29,243 bases of DNA from Isoetes engelmannii (taxonomy: Eukaryota; Streptophyta; Lycopodiopsida; Isoetales; Isoetaceae): NCBI GenBank assembly GCA_011763485.2, contig JAANSK020015578.1, forward strand, positions 1-29,243, written 5' to 3'. Position numbers and translations under genes: made by a program. Shown in pieces: positions 1 to 10,394 of this stretch. The notes under the pieces are model-generated. The model worked only from the letters and a program-made list of their open reading frames with translations, did no database searches and was not told where the DNA came from. Every line of letters begins with the position of its first letter. Positions within the stretch are counted from its first letter, which is position 1.

Positions 1-821
1 TTCCTTTGTGTAAGGTCTTTTTCCTGTCCAGCTCTCCCATCAGCCCGCTCCTTCAACAGATTTCTTCTATGAACAGTTATTTGATGGAGGAAAAGAGCTA
101 TACATTTCTGATCCTCATATCTGATGAGCTTTGAGAGGGAGGTTACCAAAACAGGCAATGGAACCTGCCTTGTATTTCATAATAGACTGGACATGTAAAG
201 ATGAAGTGTTCCTCAAACTCAATGACATTCAGCTGACATAATTTACAGATCCTCTTTGAGCGCTCGACCTTAGGTCTAATCGCATGGCCAGCTTCGACCT
301 CAAGCTGATGAGATGAGACCCTGAGCTGACCAATAACATGTCTCACTTTCTATGCAAGGTGAATATTCAAATACCCTGGTTGCTTGATGAAACCATCTTC
401 ACTGATCTCAAGGAAGTGATCTTTGTAAAATTGCATCTTGGTGGGAAGTCCTTGATATATAGGAAAGTTCCAGATCGTGTCGGATGATCTGATTCTTATC
501 CTTTTGAAGTCTCTTTTTAACTTTAGGATTAACCGCCGTATTGGCTGCAGCCATGTTACATTGAAAAGGAGGCAAGTTGTCCAAACGAAATCCTAAAGAG
601 GCAGCCCATTGCGATGCCTTTGCGTACCAACATTCTTGGACTCCCTTTTCAGCCAACCGTTTGGAAGCCTGGAGGGCAATCCATGGAAGCCTGTTTTGAC
701 CTTGCTGCGAGTGCCCAAGCTGGTGCACCTTATGCAAAAAGCACACTAGCTGAAATGCTGCATTGGTTGAAAATTCTGCTAATACGATTGGATGCGGCAC
801 AGGAGCTTTACTCATAATCAT
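1..821 (-). mobile_element. LINE ORF2 3'-end fragment
   Basis: Two minus-strand open stretches (about 821-408 and 346-143) resemble the C-terminal part of a non-LTR retrotransposon ORF2, downstream of the reverse transcriptase. The lower stretch has the typical tail: a 'QLRVSSHQLEVEAG' segment, then a zinc-knuckle-like C-x2-C...H-x4-C pattern (CKLC, then EEHFIFTC). The same layout occurs in the LINE at 24.1-24.9 kb, which supports the family call. The two stretches are out of frame or interrupted relative to each other, and no endonuclease or reverse-transcriptase core is present, so this is a 5'-truncated, decayed copy. It may continue past the left edge. Plus-strand frames here are shadows. 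It probably lies inside the long last-but-four intron of the FAAH copy at 3505-4145, if that copy is a gene extending leftward. Family assignment rests on recalled motifs. Confidence 0.6.
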
Positions 822-841
822 TTTGGACAGAATGAGAGTCT

Positions 842-1492
842 CTGGATATATCTATAGCGCTGGAAAAGGACTTGAAGGTAGCAAACGCAAAGGTAGAGAT
901 TAGTGAAAGAACAGTAGCAGAGCTATCTTCCTCATTGGAAAAAGAGAGTTGCTTGAGACTCATTTTTGAGGATACAGTTGACGTTTATGAGCTGAAAATA
1001 CATGATTTAGAAATAGATCTTACTTTAATATCCAAAGCTAAAGCTAAAGCTGCTGATGAACAGACAGCTAATGTGAAGATTGAACTTCAACAAGATGTCA
1101 CTATGATCGAAGAGGAAAGTGTGCTGTCTACAAACAAGGCTCAGGATCTCAAATCCGAGTGGATTGAATGTCAACATACAAAGCTGGAATTTTCAGAAGA
1201 AAGGGAAGTTCACTGTTTCTTAGATCCGCAGGACAATGTAAAGAGAAATACAGAATTACATTCTCGAGCAGCTGTGAGCAGGAATTTAATTTGGATGCTA
1301 GTTACCAATGTTTGCACCTATCAAATCAGATTTCGGTATCATAGTCTTATTAAAGATCTTATGTTGCCAGAAAAGAGACTGGTACAAGGAAACAATGATA
1401 TGGTTCAACTCTCGGCAACTATGGCTTCTTCTATGGATCAGTTTTCTCGATATGCTGAAATCAATAGTGTTAGTCGTCAGGAAGGATGTTAG
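842..1492 (+). CDS. Unrecognised coiled-coil open frame (exon or relic)
   Basis: An open frame of about 210 codons, ending in TAG at 1490-1492. There is no ATG at its start, and an in-frame stop lies just upstream, so it would have to be a spliced exon or a relic. The first 130 residues are rich in Glu, Lys, Leu and Ala with heptad-like spacing (for example 'KAKAKAADEQTANVKIEL'), typical of a coiled coil. The last 70 residues are less regular and may be intron read-through. I do not recognise a family. It lies in the same orientation as the FAAH copy downstream, possibly inside that gene's intron. It could also be part of a transposon gag-like or ORF1-like protein. Coding status is uncertain. 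Confidence 0.25.
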   Translation: MDISIALEKDLKVANAKVEISERTVAELSSSLEKESCLRLIFEDTVDVYELKIHDLEIDLTLISKAKAKAADEQTANVKIELQQDVTMIEEESVLSTNKAQDLKSEWIECQHTKLEFSEEREVHCFLDPQDNVKRNTELHSRAAVSRNLIWMLVTNVCTYQIRFRYHSLIKDLMLPEKRLVQGNNDMVQLSATMASSMDQFSRYAEINSVSRQEGC

Positions 1493-3504
1493 CATTTAGG
1501 TTGTTCTAGTGATGATGTCACATTGCTGATGTGAGATTGTGGATGACAGGGTATACATATCCATAGTCATGTCTTATTCAACAGGTGTGCACTTTTGTGA
1601 GTTAGCTAGAGTCATCTGGACACCTGCCTTACATTTTGTACCTATTCCTTCATATCCATCTATGATCCAAAATGTCAACATTATCCAGAAAATTCTTGTA
1701 TAATTTTCTCTTGGAGGGCAGAGAAGGGTTTAATCAGGTATTGAGACATAAGGCTTCCCCAAATCACATCAAATAAGCTGATTGACCTGCTGACCTGACA
1801 TTTTGAGGTCCAACCGCTTTATTCATTGCAAAACCCAAAGCAGAATCAGAACTATCGAGTATACGCCAATTATCCCGCTAAATCTTGGAGTAATACCACA
1901 TCTCTAATAGCAAACTACCATGCCGCACCTTGAAAAAATTGAGAAGTCAGTTCAAAAGCTGTGCTCTGCTTTACATTGTCATGTCTATCAACTCTATGTT
2001 TGCCATTCCCTAACTTGAAAAGGAAGCAAAGAAAGAGGGTATGGAAGGGAACAAGGATACCATTAAACCGTTGAATGAACTCATGAAAGAGATGCAAGGG
2101 TGAGGTGAAATGGTAATGTTGTATGGGAAATGGTTAAAGAGTATTTTGAAGCTGTAAGCTGGGAAAAATGAAAAATGGAAAATGAAAACCTTTCAGAATG
2201 TAAAGCTACCCTTGTGTGCTTTTGTTTCCTGTAGGTGTCTGGGTGGAGTTTGTGTGGTGATTGTGTCCTGTCAACCAGATCAAGAAGTTGATCTAGGGCG
2301 TCAATTATTGCACTTCCTTTTATTTCTGGACTTACTGAAAAGGCTTTAAAGTTACTTTTGATCTTAAGGCTGTTTTAGAAGGTTCTAGAATGCAGATGAT
2401 AATCTGAATAAAACGGTGGCTGGGACTGCCATAAAGTGGACATCAGTTCTGTAATTAGACTCTTGTAGGAAAGACCTATTAAAATAGGAGCTCAGTAGCT
2501 CAGAATACCTGGTTTACACGGGGCGCTGGGTTTGATATCGGGCAAGTCTATCCTAAACATGGTGTTGAAAGCCCAAGCTAAGGTTGGCTTGTTCATGGTC
2601 CCATGAAGAGATATGCACAGGAACGGATAGTCAAGAGTGCACATGGCACTGGGACAGATGAGGATGCGATAGAAAGGGTGCAGGCAGTGTGGCAATTAAG
2701 AGGCAGTGCTGGGATATATGGTAATGGGAAGTATGCCTATTCCAACACAAAGGGTATGACCTCAATGCTCAGGGACAGTTGAATAGTAAGGCTTGGATGT
2801 GTGTTGTGAATGGGGAGTGTTAAAACACAACACAATGATGGACCTACCTGGCAAAAGGGGCATGATAACTCAGTCGTAGGGCATTTGACGCACAGTTCAA
2901 TTTCCTTATAAACTGAAAGAAATATTGCTACAACAAGTGCCCAATAAGAGGTATGGGATAGAAGATAGCGCCATCTATACCGTGGAAGGTTTGCATCCTG
3001 TGCTAATTTGTGCTCATGAAGCATGTAGGATGCTCACATATCACCATTTTACATAGACCATTTGGATGAACCACAATAATGATGCAATTTTGCATAAACA
3101 TGACAAACAACGCATCCTAGAGAGTAACAAGACATAAGAATATGGACCTGAGTTGGGAATTAGGTTATGATGTAAACTGCTTTTGCTAACTTTAGATGAC
3201 CTGTCTATTAAGTTTTTTTCTACATGCCTTATAAGCTTCTACTCAATAGTGGATAGAGATATATGCCCAAGTCCCGATGGAATTTTTCATTTGAAGCAAA
3301 TAAAAATCTAACAGCGTTGGATGCCCTCAATTGGTTGCTTGTCCAACAAGGCCCAAATGGTTGTTTTGGCTAGTATAAATAGGTTAGTCTCCTAATTATC
3401 TGATGAACCTCACAAGAATTATGGAGTAATGGTGGACATTTGTATTATTGCTGAACATTTCAAATCTAGAATCTGTGCTTATTAAAATGGTTTGCTTTGT
3501 TCAG
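1493..3504. other. No recognised gene; probable intron of the left FAAH copy
   Basis: This AT-rich stretch has only short open frames. The 3' end just before 3505 is a normal acceptor (TTGTTCAG) and resembles the matching intron end of the full-length FAAH gene, so at least that part is FAAH intron. I found no counterpart of FAAH exon 15 here; in the full-length gene the matching intron is 3.76 kb, longer than the sequence available. A 59-codon plus-strand frame with an ATG lies at 2603-2782; its product is unrecognised. Confidence 0.4.
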
Positions 3505-4145
3505 GAGGAGGCTCATGTATTACTTTATGGAAGCTTTTAAGCAAGTAGATGTAATTGTTACTCCAACAACTCCGTATGTGCAATATTACCAGTCTCCATT
3601 TTATTATGTTATGATGAGTGCGCATTGAAATGTGTCTTACTTTGTCAGCATGACAGCACCTTTGATACCTCTTGACTCGTTAGCTTATGGGGAATCGGAT
3701 CTCGAAACTAATGGTAAGGTTTTCTCAATTACAAGCAACTGGTACACAAAGATGCACTTTGTAATCACCTGCCCTCTCCAGGTGATCTTATGAGATTTAT
3801 TGTGGCTGGGAATTTTCTAGGTCTTCCTTGCCTCAGTGTCCCGGTATAAAATTCACCATTTTGTATGGTTAATGTGGGATTACAATGTTATTCTAAGTGA
3901 TAAGAAATGGTTGGCTCTATAGGTGGGCTATGATGCAAAAGGGCTTCCAATTGGGATGCAGCTTATTGGGCGCCCATGGCAAGAGGCTACCTTGATGAGC
4001 GTTGCTGCAGCAATTGAGGTAGGTCTTGAATTGCACGTCTGGCTCCATTAACAGAAAATCCTAAAATCCTAAGCTTGGACAGGGACTCCAAGCACCATTA
4101 AGGAGGAGGCCAGAGGTGTTCTACGACTTATTGGCAACCACATGA
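3505..4145 (+). CDS. FAAH-like amidase, 3'-terminal five exons of a second copy
   Basis: Exons 3505-3573, 3649-3713, 3782-3843, 3923-4018 and 4083-4145 encode the C-terminal part of a plant fatty acid amide hydrolase (amidase signature family). Exons of 69, 65, 62 and 96 nt match exons 16-19 of the full-length gene at 16284-27787 in length and phase; the last is one codon shorter. All have AG acceptors and GT donors, and the frame stays open to TGA. Recognisable segments are '[19 protein letters not shown]', '[19 protein letters not shown]' and '[14 protein letters not shown]'. The catalytic Lys and Ser residues belong to exons 6-9, which are not in the window. Retained introns rule out a processed pseudogene. 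Either this is the 3' end of a working paralogue extending left of the window, or a segmental fragment. Its 3' end faces the 3' end of the other copy. Confidence 0.85.
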
Positions 4146-4685
4146 GAACCTTAGTACGTAAAGAAGATGAGTTTCCCTATTGATATCCTTCGAACAGGAC
4201 AAAGAGATTTTATTTACTATATTTCCATCCTGAAGAAGAAAAAGGAACAGAATTTCTTGCTACAGGGGTGAACAAAGTTTGCAGTTCAATATATTAAAGG
4301 CTCGGTGGATTGTCCAAACACATCCAAACAAGCAGTTATTAAAACTTCCTCTATGAAACCACCAAACCAGTATATTTTGTAAACTTCCATATTGTTTCGT
4401 TTGCAACATTTTCTTTTGAATGCCAAACTTTTAGACCAAAAGAGGGGTTTGCAAAAGAATCTAGAAGAAAAAGGAGGCAGACATTTATATTCTCATATGG
4501 CTGAATACAAGAATCTCCTACAAGTAGTAGAACAATGACACAATAAATGCATAGGATCAGCATGCCTTGAACACCTTTGTGGCTAATAAACTTACCACAA
4601 TTTGTTTCGTATTGTGGGAGGGTATTTTGCCAATGGTTGGAATTAAGAATTGTGTATAGTATTGTAAAATATAGTGGCTCACCGG
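4146..4685 (+). other. 3' flank of the left FAAH copy
   Basis: No coding sequence is recognised. It is presumably the 3' UTR and downstream flank of the left FAAH copy. An AATAAA hexamer lies at 4542-4547, about 400 nt after the stop, and is a possible but unproven polyadenylation signal. The mobile palindrome begins at about 4686. Confidence 0.3.
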
Positions 4686-4736
4686 GATCTTATGTTTAGT
4701 GCCTCCGTCATTATTTATTGGAGACTCCTGAGGCTT

Positions 4737-4781
4737 GCCTGCATCCCATTCCAAGTCTCCAAGCCTGCATCCCGTTTCAAG
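4737..4781 (+). repeat. Direct-repeat pair at the outer end of the left arm
   Basis: Two 19-bp repeats, GCCTGCATCCCATTCCAAG (4737-4755) and GCCTGCATCCCGTTTCAAG (4763-4781), start 26 bp apart. The same pair occurs inverted at 7812-7856 and again at 8002-8046. They lie close to the presumed 5' end of the Rep element, where iteron-like binding sites or terminal direct repeats would be expected; that role is inferred. Confidence 0.75.
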
Positions 4782-4936
4782 TTTCTTCTATTGTTGATTA
4801 TGTCTTTGTGCGTTCTTCGATGAATGAAAAGTGGAAATCAATGATGTTGCTCACTTGCAGGTGCATCTGCCAGCGCCGTTTGCAGCCCAGACTCGTCATA
4901 ATTTCGGCATCTGCAGGCTGTGTTACAGGTTACTTA

Positions 4937-5008
4937 GGTTACTTCTGTGGGTCGATCTGTGGCTTGCATATGGGTTACTTCTGTGGGTCGATCTGTGGCA
5001 TACAGACA
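4937..5008 (+). repeat. 36-bp tandem repeat, two units
   Basis: Two adjacent copies of a 36-bp unit beginning GGTTACTTCTGTGGGTCGAT (units start at 4937 and 4973). They lie in the leader region upstream of the left-arm Rep relic. The right arm holds a more diverged version at about 7573-7630. Confidence 0.8.
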
Positions 5009-5119
5009 GTTAGCTTTGCTACATTTGTGTTCTTCCTGTTGGTTATTTTGTGGTTGGGTTTCTCTCATACAAAGAGGTGCCTTGCTGCCTATCTCTTGTT
5101 TCTGTTTCTTTGCTCTGTC

Positions 5120-6120
5120 ATGGCTGCTATGAGAAGAGCAGCAAGTATGGGGAAGGCTCCCGCTGCTGCTGGTTCTCTGCTGCCTCTGAGGCCTTGAATT
5201 CCCCCGCACATAGCCTTAATCGATGTGGAATCCCTGATCTGGACCTCAATTGGGTAGTTATAAATGTGTCTGTCACCTTGGGACTGTCTGGGTAGGATGT
5301 CCCGCGTTGTTTTTATGATTGTCTATCCCGATTTTATGACAGCAAGTGCCTTGATGGTGTTGTTGCCTTGGAGCGAGGGTCATCTGCTGATCACTTGCAC
5401 GTGCAGGCCATTCTTAGGGACCGTTTTAAGAGCCCCAAGCCTGTAAACGAGGCCATTAAAAGGGAATTTAACTAACTCGGTAAGTCTGCTAGGGTTGTAC
5501 TAGTTTGCAAGGCATTGAAGAATACCCAGCTCCATTGCTTTGAGGGCATGGTGTTGCATGAAAGATATTGGAAAAGTTCATTATTTCTGCCATATGCATG
5601 ACATATCTGAATTCATGATTGCCAAGGGTAAAGATCTATACCTGTGGTGGGGTGCTGGGGATACAAAAGGGCTTTGTGTGCTAGATAATAAGAATTTATT
5701 AAACAAAGCAGTCCTGTTTGTTTTTTATCATGGTGGACGCCGATCCACTCTTAGTCTTACATTCACCCTTGCCAGAATGATAAAAACTGGTAAGTACACT
5801 CTTTCTAGCAGTTGGATAATCCCATCGAATACGGCACATGTCAATGAACATAGAGTGTGCGCAGCCTGGAGAATCTTGCTTAATCCTGCTCATCCGATAT
5901 CCGAACTAACTTGTATGGATTGCCAGCTGGTTATGTCCTTGTGGAAAGGAATGGATTAGGCAGGCGACATTATTGGGATGATTCAGTCCCAGTGGATGAG
6001 CTGGACAAGAATTTTGAAGACCTCTTTGATGCCACATTCAGTCCAGAGCTGGGCATACCTGACCATGACGCTGATTACATCCCAATTTTCACTGGTGATC
6101 ACACGATGGCCATTGGTTGA
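5120..6120 (+). pseudogene. Replitron-like Rep (HUH endonuclease) relic, left arm
   Basis: Conceptual reading gives a Rep-type HUH endonuclease of roughly 330 codons. The HUH motif appears as 'ERGSSADHLHVQA' near 5375-5415; the two His of HLH would bind the metal ion. The region expected to hold the Tyr motif follows near 5545-5580. A C-terminal region ('KTGKYTLSSSWIIPSNTA', then 'AAWRILLNP') is shared with the Rep at 10.6-11.5 kb. No helicase domain is present, so it is not a Helitron RepHel. Such proteins nick single-stranded DNA and join to it through Tyr. The copy is broken, with a few breaks, and is the more decayed of the two arms. Start chosen at the ATG at 5120, also present in the other arm. 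A Replitron fits best; a relic of a related Rep-bearing replicon is the alternative. Confidence 0.7.
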
Positions 6121-6452
6121 GTTTTCTCAGTTGTGTTTGCTTATACAATTTGATTTGTGCACACGTTTCTTTGTTGATAAGGGATGCCTGGAATGGGCGC
6201 TGTTCACATGCAGGTTTGCAATGGAAGATCATGGTACTGAGCAGGTTGACAGTGGACATCCCGTGTTGTCCCTGGATCCATCTTTGATTTCTTCTAGAAT
6301 TGATGCTAGAAATCAAAGATAGATCTAGAGACACAGTACCATGTTATTCTATTGCTAGCTTGCATGTGAACAGCGCCCATTCCAGGCATCCCTCATCAAC
6401 AAAGAAACATGTGCACAAACCAAACTGTACAAGCAAACACAACTGAGCAAAT

Positions 6453-7461
6453 TCAACCAACGGCCATCATGTGATCCCCAGTAAAAACTAGGATGTAATC
6501 AGCGTCATGGTCAGGTATGTCCAGCTCTGGACTGAATATGACATCAAAGAGGTCTTCAAAATTCTCGTCTAGCTCATCCACTGGGATTGAATCATCCCAA
6601 TAACGTCGTCTGCCTGGTCCATTCCTTTCCATGGGGACATAACCAGCTGGCAATCCATACAAGATAGTTCGGATATCGGATGAGCAGGATTAAGCAAGAT
6701 TCTCCAGGCTGCATGCACTCTATGTTCATTGACATGTGCAGTATTCGATGGGATTATCCAACTGCTAGAAAGAGTATACTTACCAGTTTTGATCATTCTG
6801 GCAAGGGTGAATGTAAGACTAGGAGTGGATCGGCGTCCACCATGATAAAGAACAAACAGGACTGCTTTGTTTAATAAATTCTTATTATCTAACATAAAAG
6901 CCCCTTTGTATCCCCAGCACCCCACCACAGGTATAGATCTTTACCCTTGGCAATCATGAATTCAAATATGTTATGCATATGGCAGAAATAATGAATTTTT
7001 CCAATATCTTTCATGCAATACCCGACCATGCCCTCAAAGCAATGGAGCCGGGTATTCTTCAATGCCTTGCAAACTAGTACAACCCTAGCAGGCTTACCGG
7101 GTCAGTTAAATTCCCTTTTAATGGCCTCGTTTACAGGCTTGGGGCTCTTAAAACGGTCCCTAAGAATGGCCTGCACGTGCAAGTGATCAGCAGATGACCC
7201 TCGCTCCAAGGCAACAACACCAGCAACGCACTTGCTGTCATAAAATCGGGATAGACAATCATAAAAACAATGCGGGACATCCTACCTAGACAGTCCCAAG
7301 GTGACAGACACATTTATAACTACCCAATTGAGGTCCAGATCAGGATTCCACATCGATTCAAGCTACGTGCAGGAGAATTCGAGGCCTTAGAGGCAGCAGA
7401 GCCCATAGAACCAGCAGCAGCGGGAGCCTTCCACATCCTTGCTACTTCTCATAGCAGCCAT
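6453..7461 (-). pseudogene. Replitron-like Rep (HUH endonuclease) relic, right arm
   Basis: This is the mirror copy of the left-arm Rep. The HUH motif 'SSADHLHVQA' lies near 7205-7165, and the single-Tyr motif 'GMVGYCMKD' is clear near 7035-7005, with Lys three residues after Tyr (YxxK, typical of Y1 Rep proteins). Downstream are 'KTGKYTLSSSWIIPSNTA', 'AAWRILLNP' and a C-terminal end 'FTGDHMMAVG', closely matching the left arm. The gene is broken at a few places, so it is treated as a dead copy. The two arms probably derive from one element duplicated as an inverted pair, or from two insertions of the same family in opposite orientation. Confidence 0.72.
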
Positions 7462-7811
7462 GATAGAGCAAAGAAATAGAAACAAGACATAGGCAGAAAG
7501 GCACCTCTTTGTATGGCAAAAATCCAACCACAAAGCAACCAAGAGGAAGAACACAAATGCAGCAAAGCTAACTATCTGTATGCCACAAATCGACCCACAG
7601 AACTAACCTGTATGCAAGCCAGAAATCGAACTGCTCTGTGGGTGGCAAAATTGTGTAGCCATTGTATGTACACGACCCGCAAATGCCAAAATTATGACGG
7701 GCCTGGGCTGCAGACGACGCTGACAGATGCACCTGTAAGTGAATAACAACATTAATTTCCACTTTTTATTCATCGAAGAACGCACAAGAACATAATCAAC
7801 AGTGGAAGAAA

Positions 7812-7856
7812 CTTGAAACGGGATGCAGGCTTGGATACTTGGAACGGAATGCAGGC
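7812..7856 (-). repeat. Direct-repeat pair at the outer end of the right arm
   Basis: CTTGAAACGGGATGCAGGC (7812-7830) and CTTGGAACGGAATGCAGGC (7838-7856) are the inverted counterpart of the pair at 4737-4781, again with starts 26 bp apart. Confidence 0.75.
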
Positions 7857-7984
7857 AAACCCCAAGAGTCTCCAATAAATAACGATGGAGGTACGAAACA
7901 GAAGATCTAGATCATCCTTGGACTCAATTTACGCAATTGAGATTTCATGGGCAGCTCAAGGGCAGCCGTTAGCTTCCAGAAGAC

Positions 7985-8225
7985 CAAGGACTGCTTGGAA
8001 ACCCGAAACGGGATGCAGGCTTACAGACTTCGAACAGGATGCAGGCAAGCCCTAGGCTCCATTTCAATAGCTGGGCCAAGAAGCTGGGAATGGGATGCAG
8101 TTTTGATTAAGCAAGCAGGTGTATATCACAACAGACGAGGAAAACGAGCTGAGCGTCACGGCTCTGGGTTGCAGACAAGAAACGGGGTGAGCGTCACGGC
8201 TCTGGGTTACAAACAAGGAACGGGG
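7985..8225. repeat. Third direct-repeat pair plus a 38-bp tandem repeat outside the palindrome
   Basis: At 8002-8020 and 8028-8046 there is another pair of the GATGCAGGC-type repeats with the same 26-bp spacing, followed by 'AAGCCCTAGGCTCC', which resembles the right-arm end. A further GGGATGCAG lies near 8092. At 8150-8187 and 8188-8225 there are two adjacent 38-bp units beginning TGAGCGTCACGGCTCTGGGT. The block looks like an extra element end or a partial third copy abutting the palindrome. Confidence 0.7.
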
Positions 8226-9416
8226 CTGGCCACAAATCGAAATCACCTGCAAGCACTTCTTACCTGATGAAACGACAAGGCAGACGCTGCGCACTCCTTT
8301 AGCGATATCAACAAACGGTTGTCTCCAGTAAAACAGAAGCAAGGGTGCCGGATTTGGCATCCCACCATGCTAAGGACAGGTGGAGAGGAGCACATGGCCT
8401 CCGCCCCACAAGAAGACCATGCCCATGCACAAAGACCAGAAGAATACCCTTTCTGGCTCGCGTCTGGGCTACCACCGTCACCAAAATACGGTGCAACATA
8501 TGAATTCACACAAAGCACCATTAAGAATCTTATGTAACAAACATACCATTTTTTATCGGGGCCATATTATTGTGGGAGTTTGAGTAGGTTGTTTGTTTTA
8601 GTGGTCTTGTTTCTATTTAATGTATTTTGATGGCTTTTTTTGCAATGGTACATCTAGCGAATTTTGGAAAGTGGAAGAACCCAGACACATTGATCTTGTC
8701 GTGTCTTCATGCTGAAAGGCTCGACCTCATAGAGAGCAAAAGTAAGGACCTCTTTGTTCTGTTGTTGGTAGGATTATTTGTGGTGTGGGCAACTTGTGGA
8801 GGCGCTAATATTGAATGGGGTTTGATTCCCCAAACTTCTTTTCATGTTTGGTTTCGAAGATCATCTTCTCATGTTTGGTTTTTGCCACATGCATCTGTTT
8901 TTTGCCTAACTAGTTTGTGTTTCTAATTTCCTTATGTTTTTTGCGAAAGCCCATTGTGTTGGTGTAGGATAGATGAAGGAGAAAAAAATGTGGACGTTCT
9001 TTTGCAGTCAAAGCCTTGGTCGATTTTGTGTCGCTACAGCAAATTGATTTTGAGGTTAAGAACCTGCTTTCTCTCTTGCCACGGGGTAGAGCTACTTCAT
9101 CTGGCTCACTGCTTGACACCGAGCTCTTGATGGGTTCTTTTCTGTCGAGCCTCTGCTTTTCCTAATCATGCCACTGATTGATGCTGGACCGCTGGGATCT
9201 GCCACCATCCTGCCACTGCAATGGATGCTGGAATGCTGGGATCTTGCAGGATGTGGTGAGGCCAGTGTATGCTCCGACTTAAGGGCAAAAGACCACTGGC
9301 CATAGCCATAGATCAGTGCAGGGACCTGGTGGTTTGGTTTGCTCAAGCTCACGGCAGAGCTTCACGCAGATTTCAAAGCATTTCTACTTGGTTGTATTTA
9401 TTTATAAGAAATTTAT
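8226..9416. other. No recognised gene between the two Rep elements
   Basis: Open frames here are short and match nothing I know. A weak imperfect direct repeat of about 35 bp sits at 9170-9205 and 9211-9246 (shared 'GATGCTGG' and 'GCTGGGATCT'). Confidence 0.3.
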
Positions 9417-9436
9417 CGCGGCGGTCAGCCGCCGCG
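9417..9436. repeat. GC-rich perfect hairpin
   Basis: CGCGGCGG-TCAG-CCGCCGCG: an 8-bp perfect stem with a 4-nt loop, in AT-rich flanks. It is followed by 'GGCCGTCGCAAACATTTCTC' and a repeated 'CAAACATTTCTCTTT' (near 9460-9489). CG-rich, GTCGCAAA-type sequence is common in terminal and subterminal parts of some plant DNA transposons, but no matching second end was found. It lies about 90 bp outside the left 18-bp repeat of the Rep element. Confidence 0.6.
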
Positions 9437-9521
9437 AACATTTCTCGTAGGCCGTCGCAAACATTTCTCTTTGCAAACATTTCTCTTTATCAACTTGGTG
9501 TCGGTTCTAAACCCAAAGCAT

Positions 9522-9539
9522 CATATGGAGGGCATTTCA
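9522..9539 (+). repeat. 18-bp direct repeat, left copy
   Basis: CATATGGAGGGCATTTCA, identical to 12364-12381. It possibly marks the 5' end of the Rep element. Confidence 0.7.
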
Positions 9540-10394
9540 TTGTGTGCCCTTATTAAGTTTAGTATTGGGGAGGGTCTTCTTTGGGTAGGTTGGGGCTAAG
9601 ATTTGGTTTTGGTATGTACATCACGTCGTATGTTTTGGCCACTTTGAGCTGCTTTTTTGCGTTTTGATGTGGGAAAATTCCAGATGTGGTGGTCGGGCGG
9701 GCGGGAGATAGGCATGTGCAGTGGCTATGGTCTGAGAAAGGCAAGCGGAGTGCAGCACATGGCCTCCGCGTCCTTGGTGCTTTCTGCCACTTGCATGCAG
9801 GGAGTGGAGCTTCATCGACCAAGCGGCTGCTAGGATGGAGGTCGCTGGTAAGTTCTAATTCCTTCCTTTTCTATCTGCCTTCCTGTTCTCTTCATATGTA
9901 GCATGGATTGGAGGCGTGCAGCCAGATTGAAAATGAGGGTATAAGAGATGTGTCTGCCAAGAGCCGTTCTCTACTTGTAGCCGATGCAGAGGGGCAGATG
10001 GGAAGGCATGCTTTCATTCTCTGGATTGTGATGGCCATCATCCAGAGAGCAGTAAGGAAGTTGAGTGGAGGGTGCTTGGGAATAGAGGGAAGGAGAATTT
10101 TGTGTCCTGGGCTGCTGGGCGGACAGAGTTTACAGAGAAAGTGGTGGAGGATGGGAATTTGCTGCCCTCGGGGGTGCCTTTGAATACAGAGTGCCATCAT
10201 GTGTCTGCAGATGCAGGTATGGCATTGCCCGAGGTGGTTGAAGACCGCAGGCCCTTCTTGTTCTCGTATTCTAAGAGAGGTGAAACCAAGGGACGTGGCA
10301 CTGCCAGGGAAGACGTGGTGGTGGTGGAAGGCGTGGAGGTGGTGTTTCCAGCCATGGCAGAGCCAAGGAGATCAGACTTGGACCTACTTGTGGT
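9540..10394 (+). other. Leader region of the Rep element; no clear gene
   Basis: Several overlapping plus-strand open frames (for example 10072-10419) are present, none recognisable. The stretch is GC-richer than its flanks and G-rich on the plus strand, so it may be former coding or leader sequence of the element. Confidence 0.35.

Larger units (their letters stand above)
4686..7907. repeat. 3.2 kb near-palindrome (inverted pair of Rep transposon copies)
   Basis: The left arm (about 4686-6300) reappears as reverse complement in the right arm (about 6310-7907). Landmarks match across the whole length: 'TTATTTATTGGAGACTC' at the outer ends, the Rep-coding frames in the middle, and 'GAATGGGCGCTGTTCACATG' near the centre (6190s and 6370s). 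By eye the arms are clearly above 85% identical, with small gaps, including about 28 bp near the centre. The centre (6280-6322) folds on itself through 'ATCTTTGATTTC' and its complement. Each arm carries a relic Rep gene pointing inward. Transcription through it would give a long hairpin RNA. Confidence 0.9.

Noticed and set aside
614-817. Plus-strand open frame
   Set aside because: It lies opposite the LINE ORF2 fragment and has no similarity of its own.
2603-2782. Short frame with 'HGTGTDEDAIERV', reminiscent of annexin repeats
   Set aside because: Only the GTDEDAI part resembles annexin; the rest ('GIYGNGKYAYSNTKG') does not, and the frame is 59 codons with no neighbours of that family.
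3505-4145. Left FAAH copy as a processed (retroposed) pseudogene
   Set aside because: All four introns between the five exons are present with proper splice sites, and intron sequence near exon 16 resembles that of the other copy.
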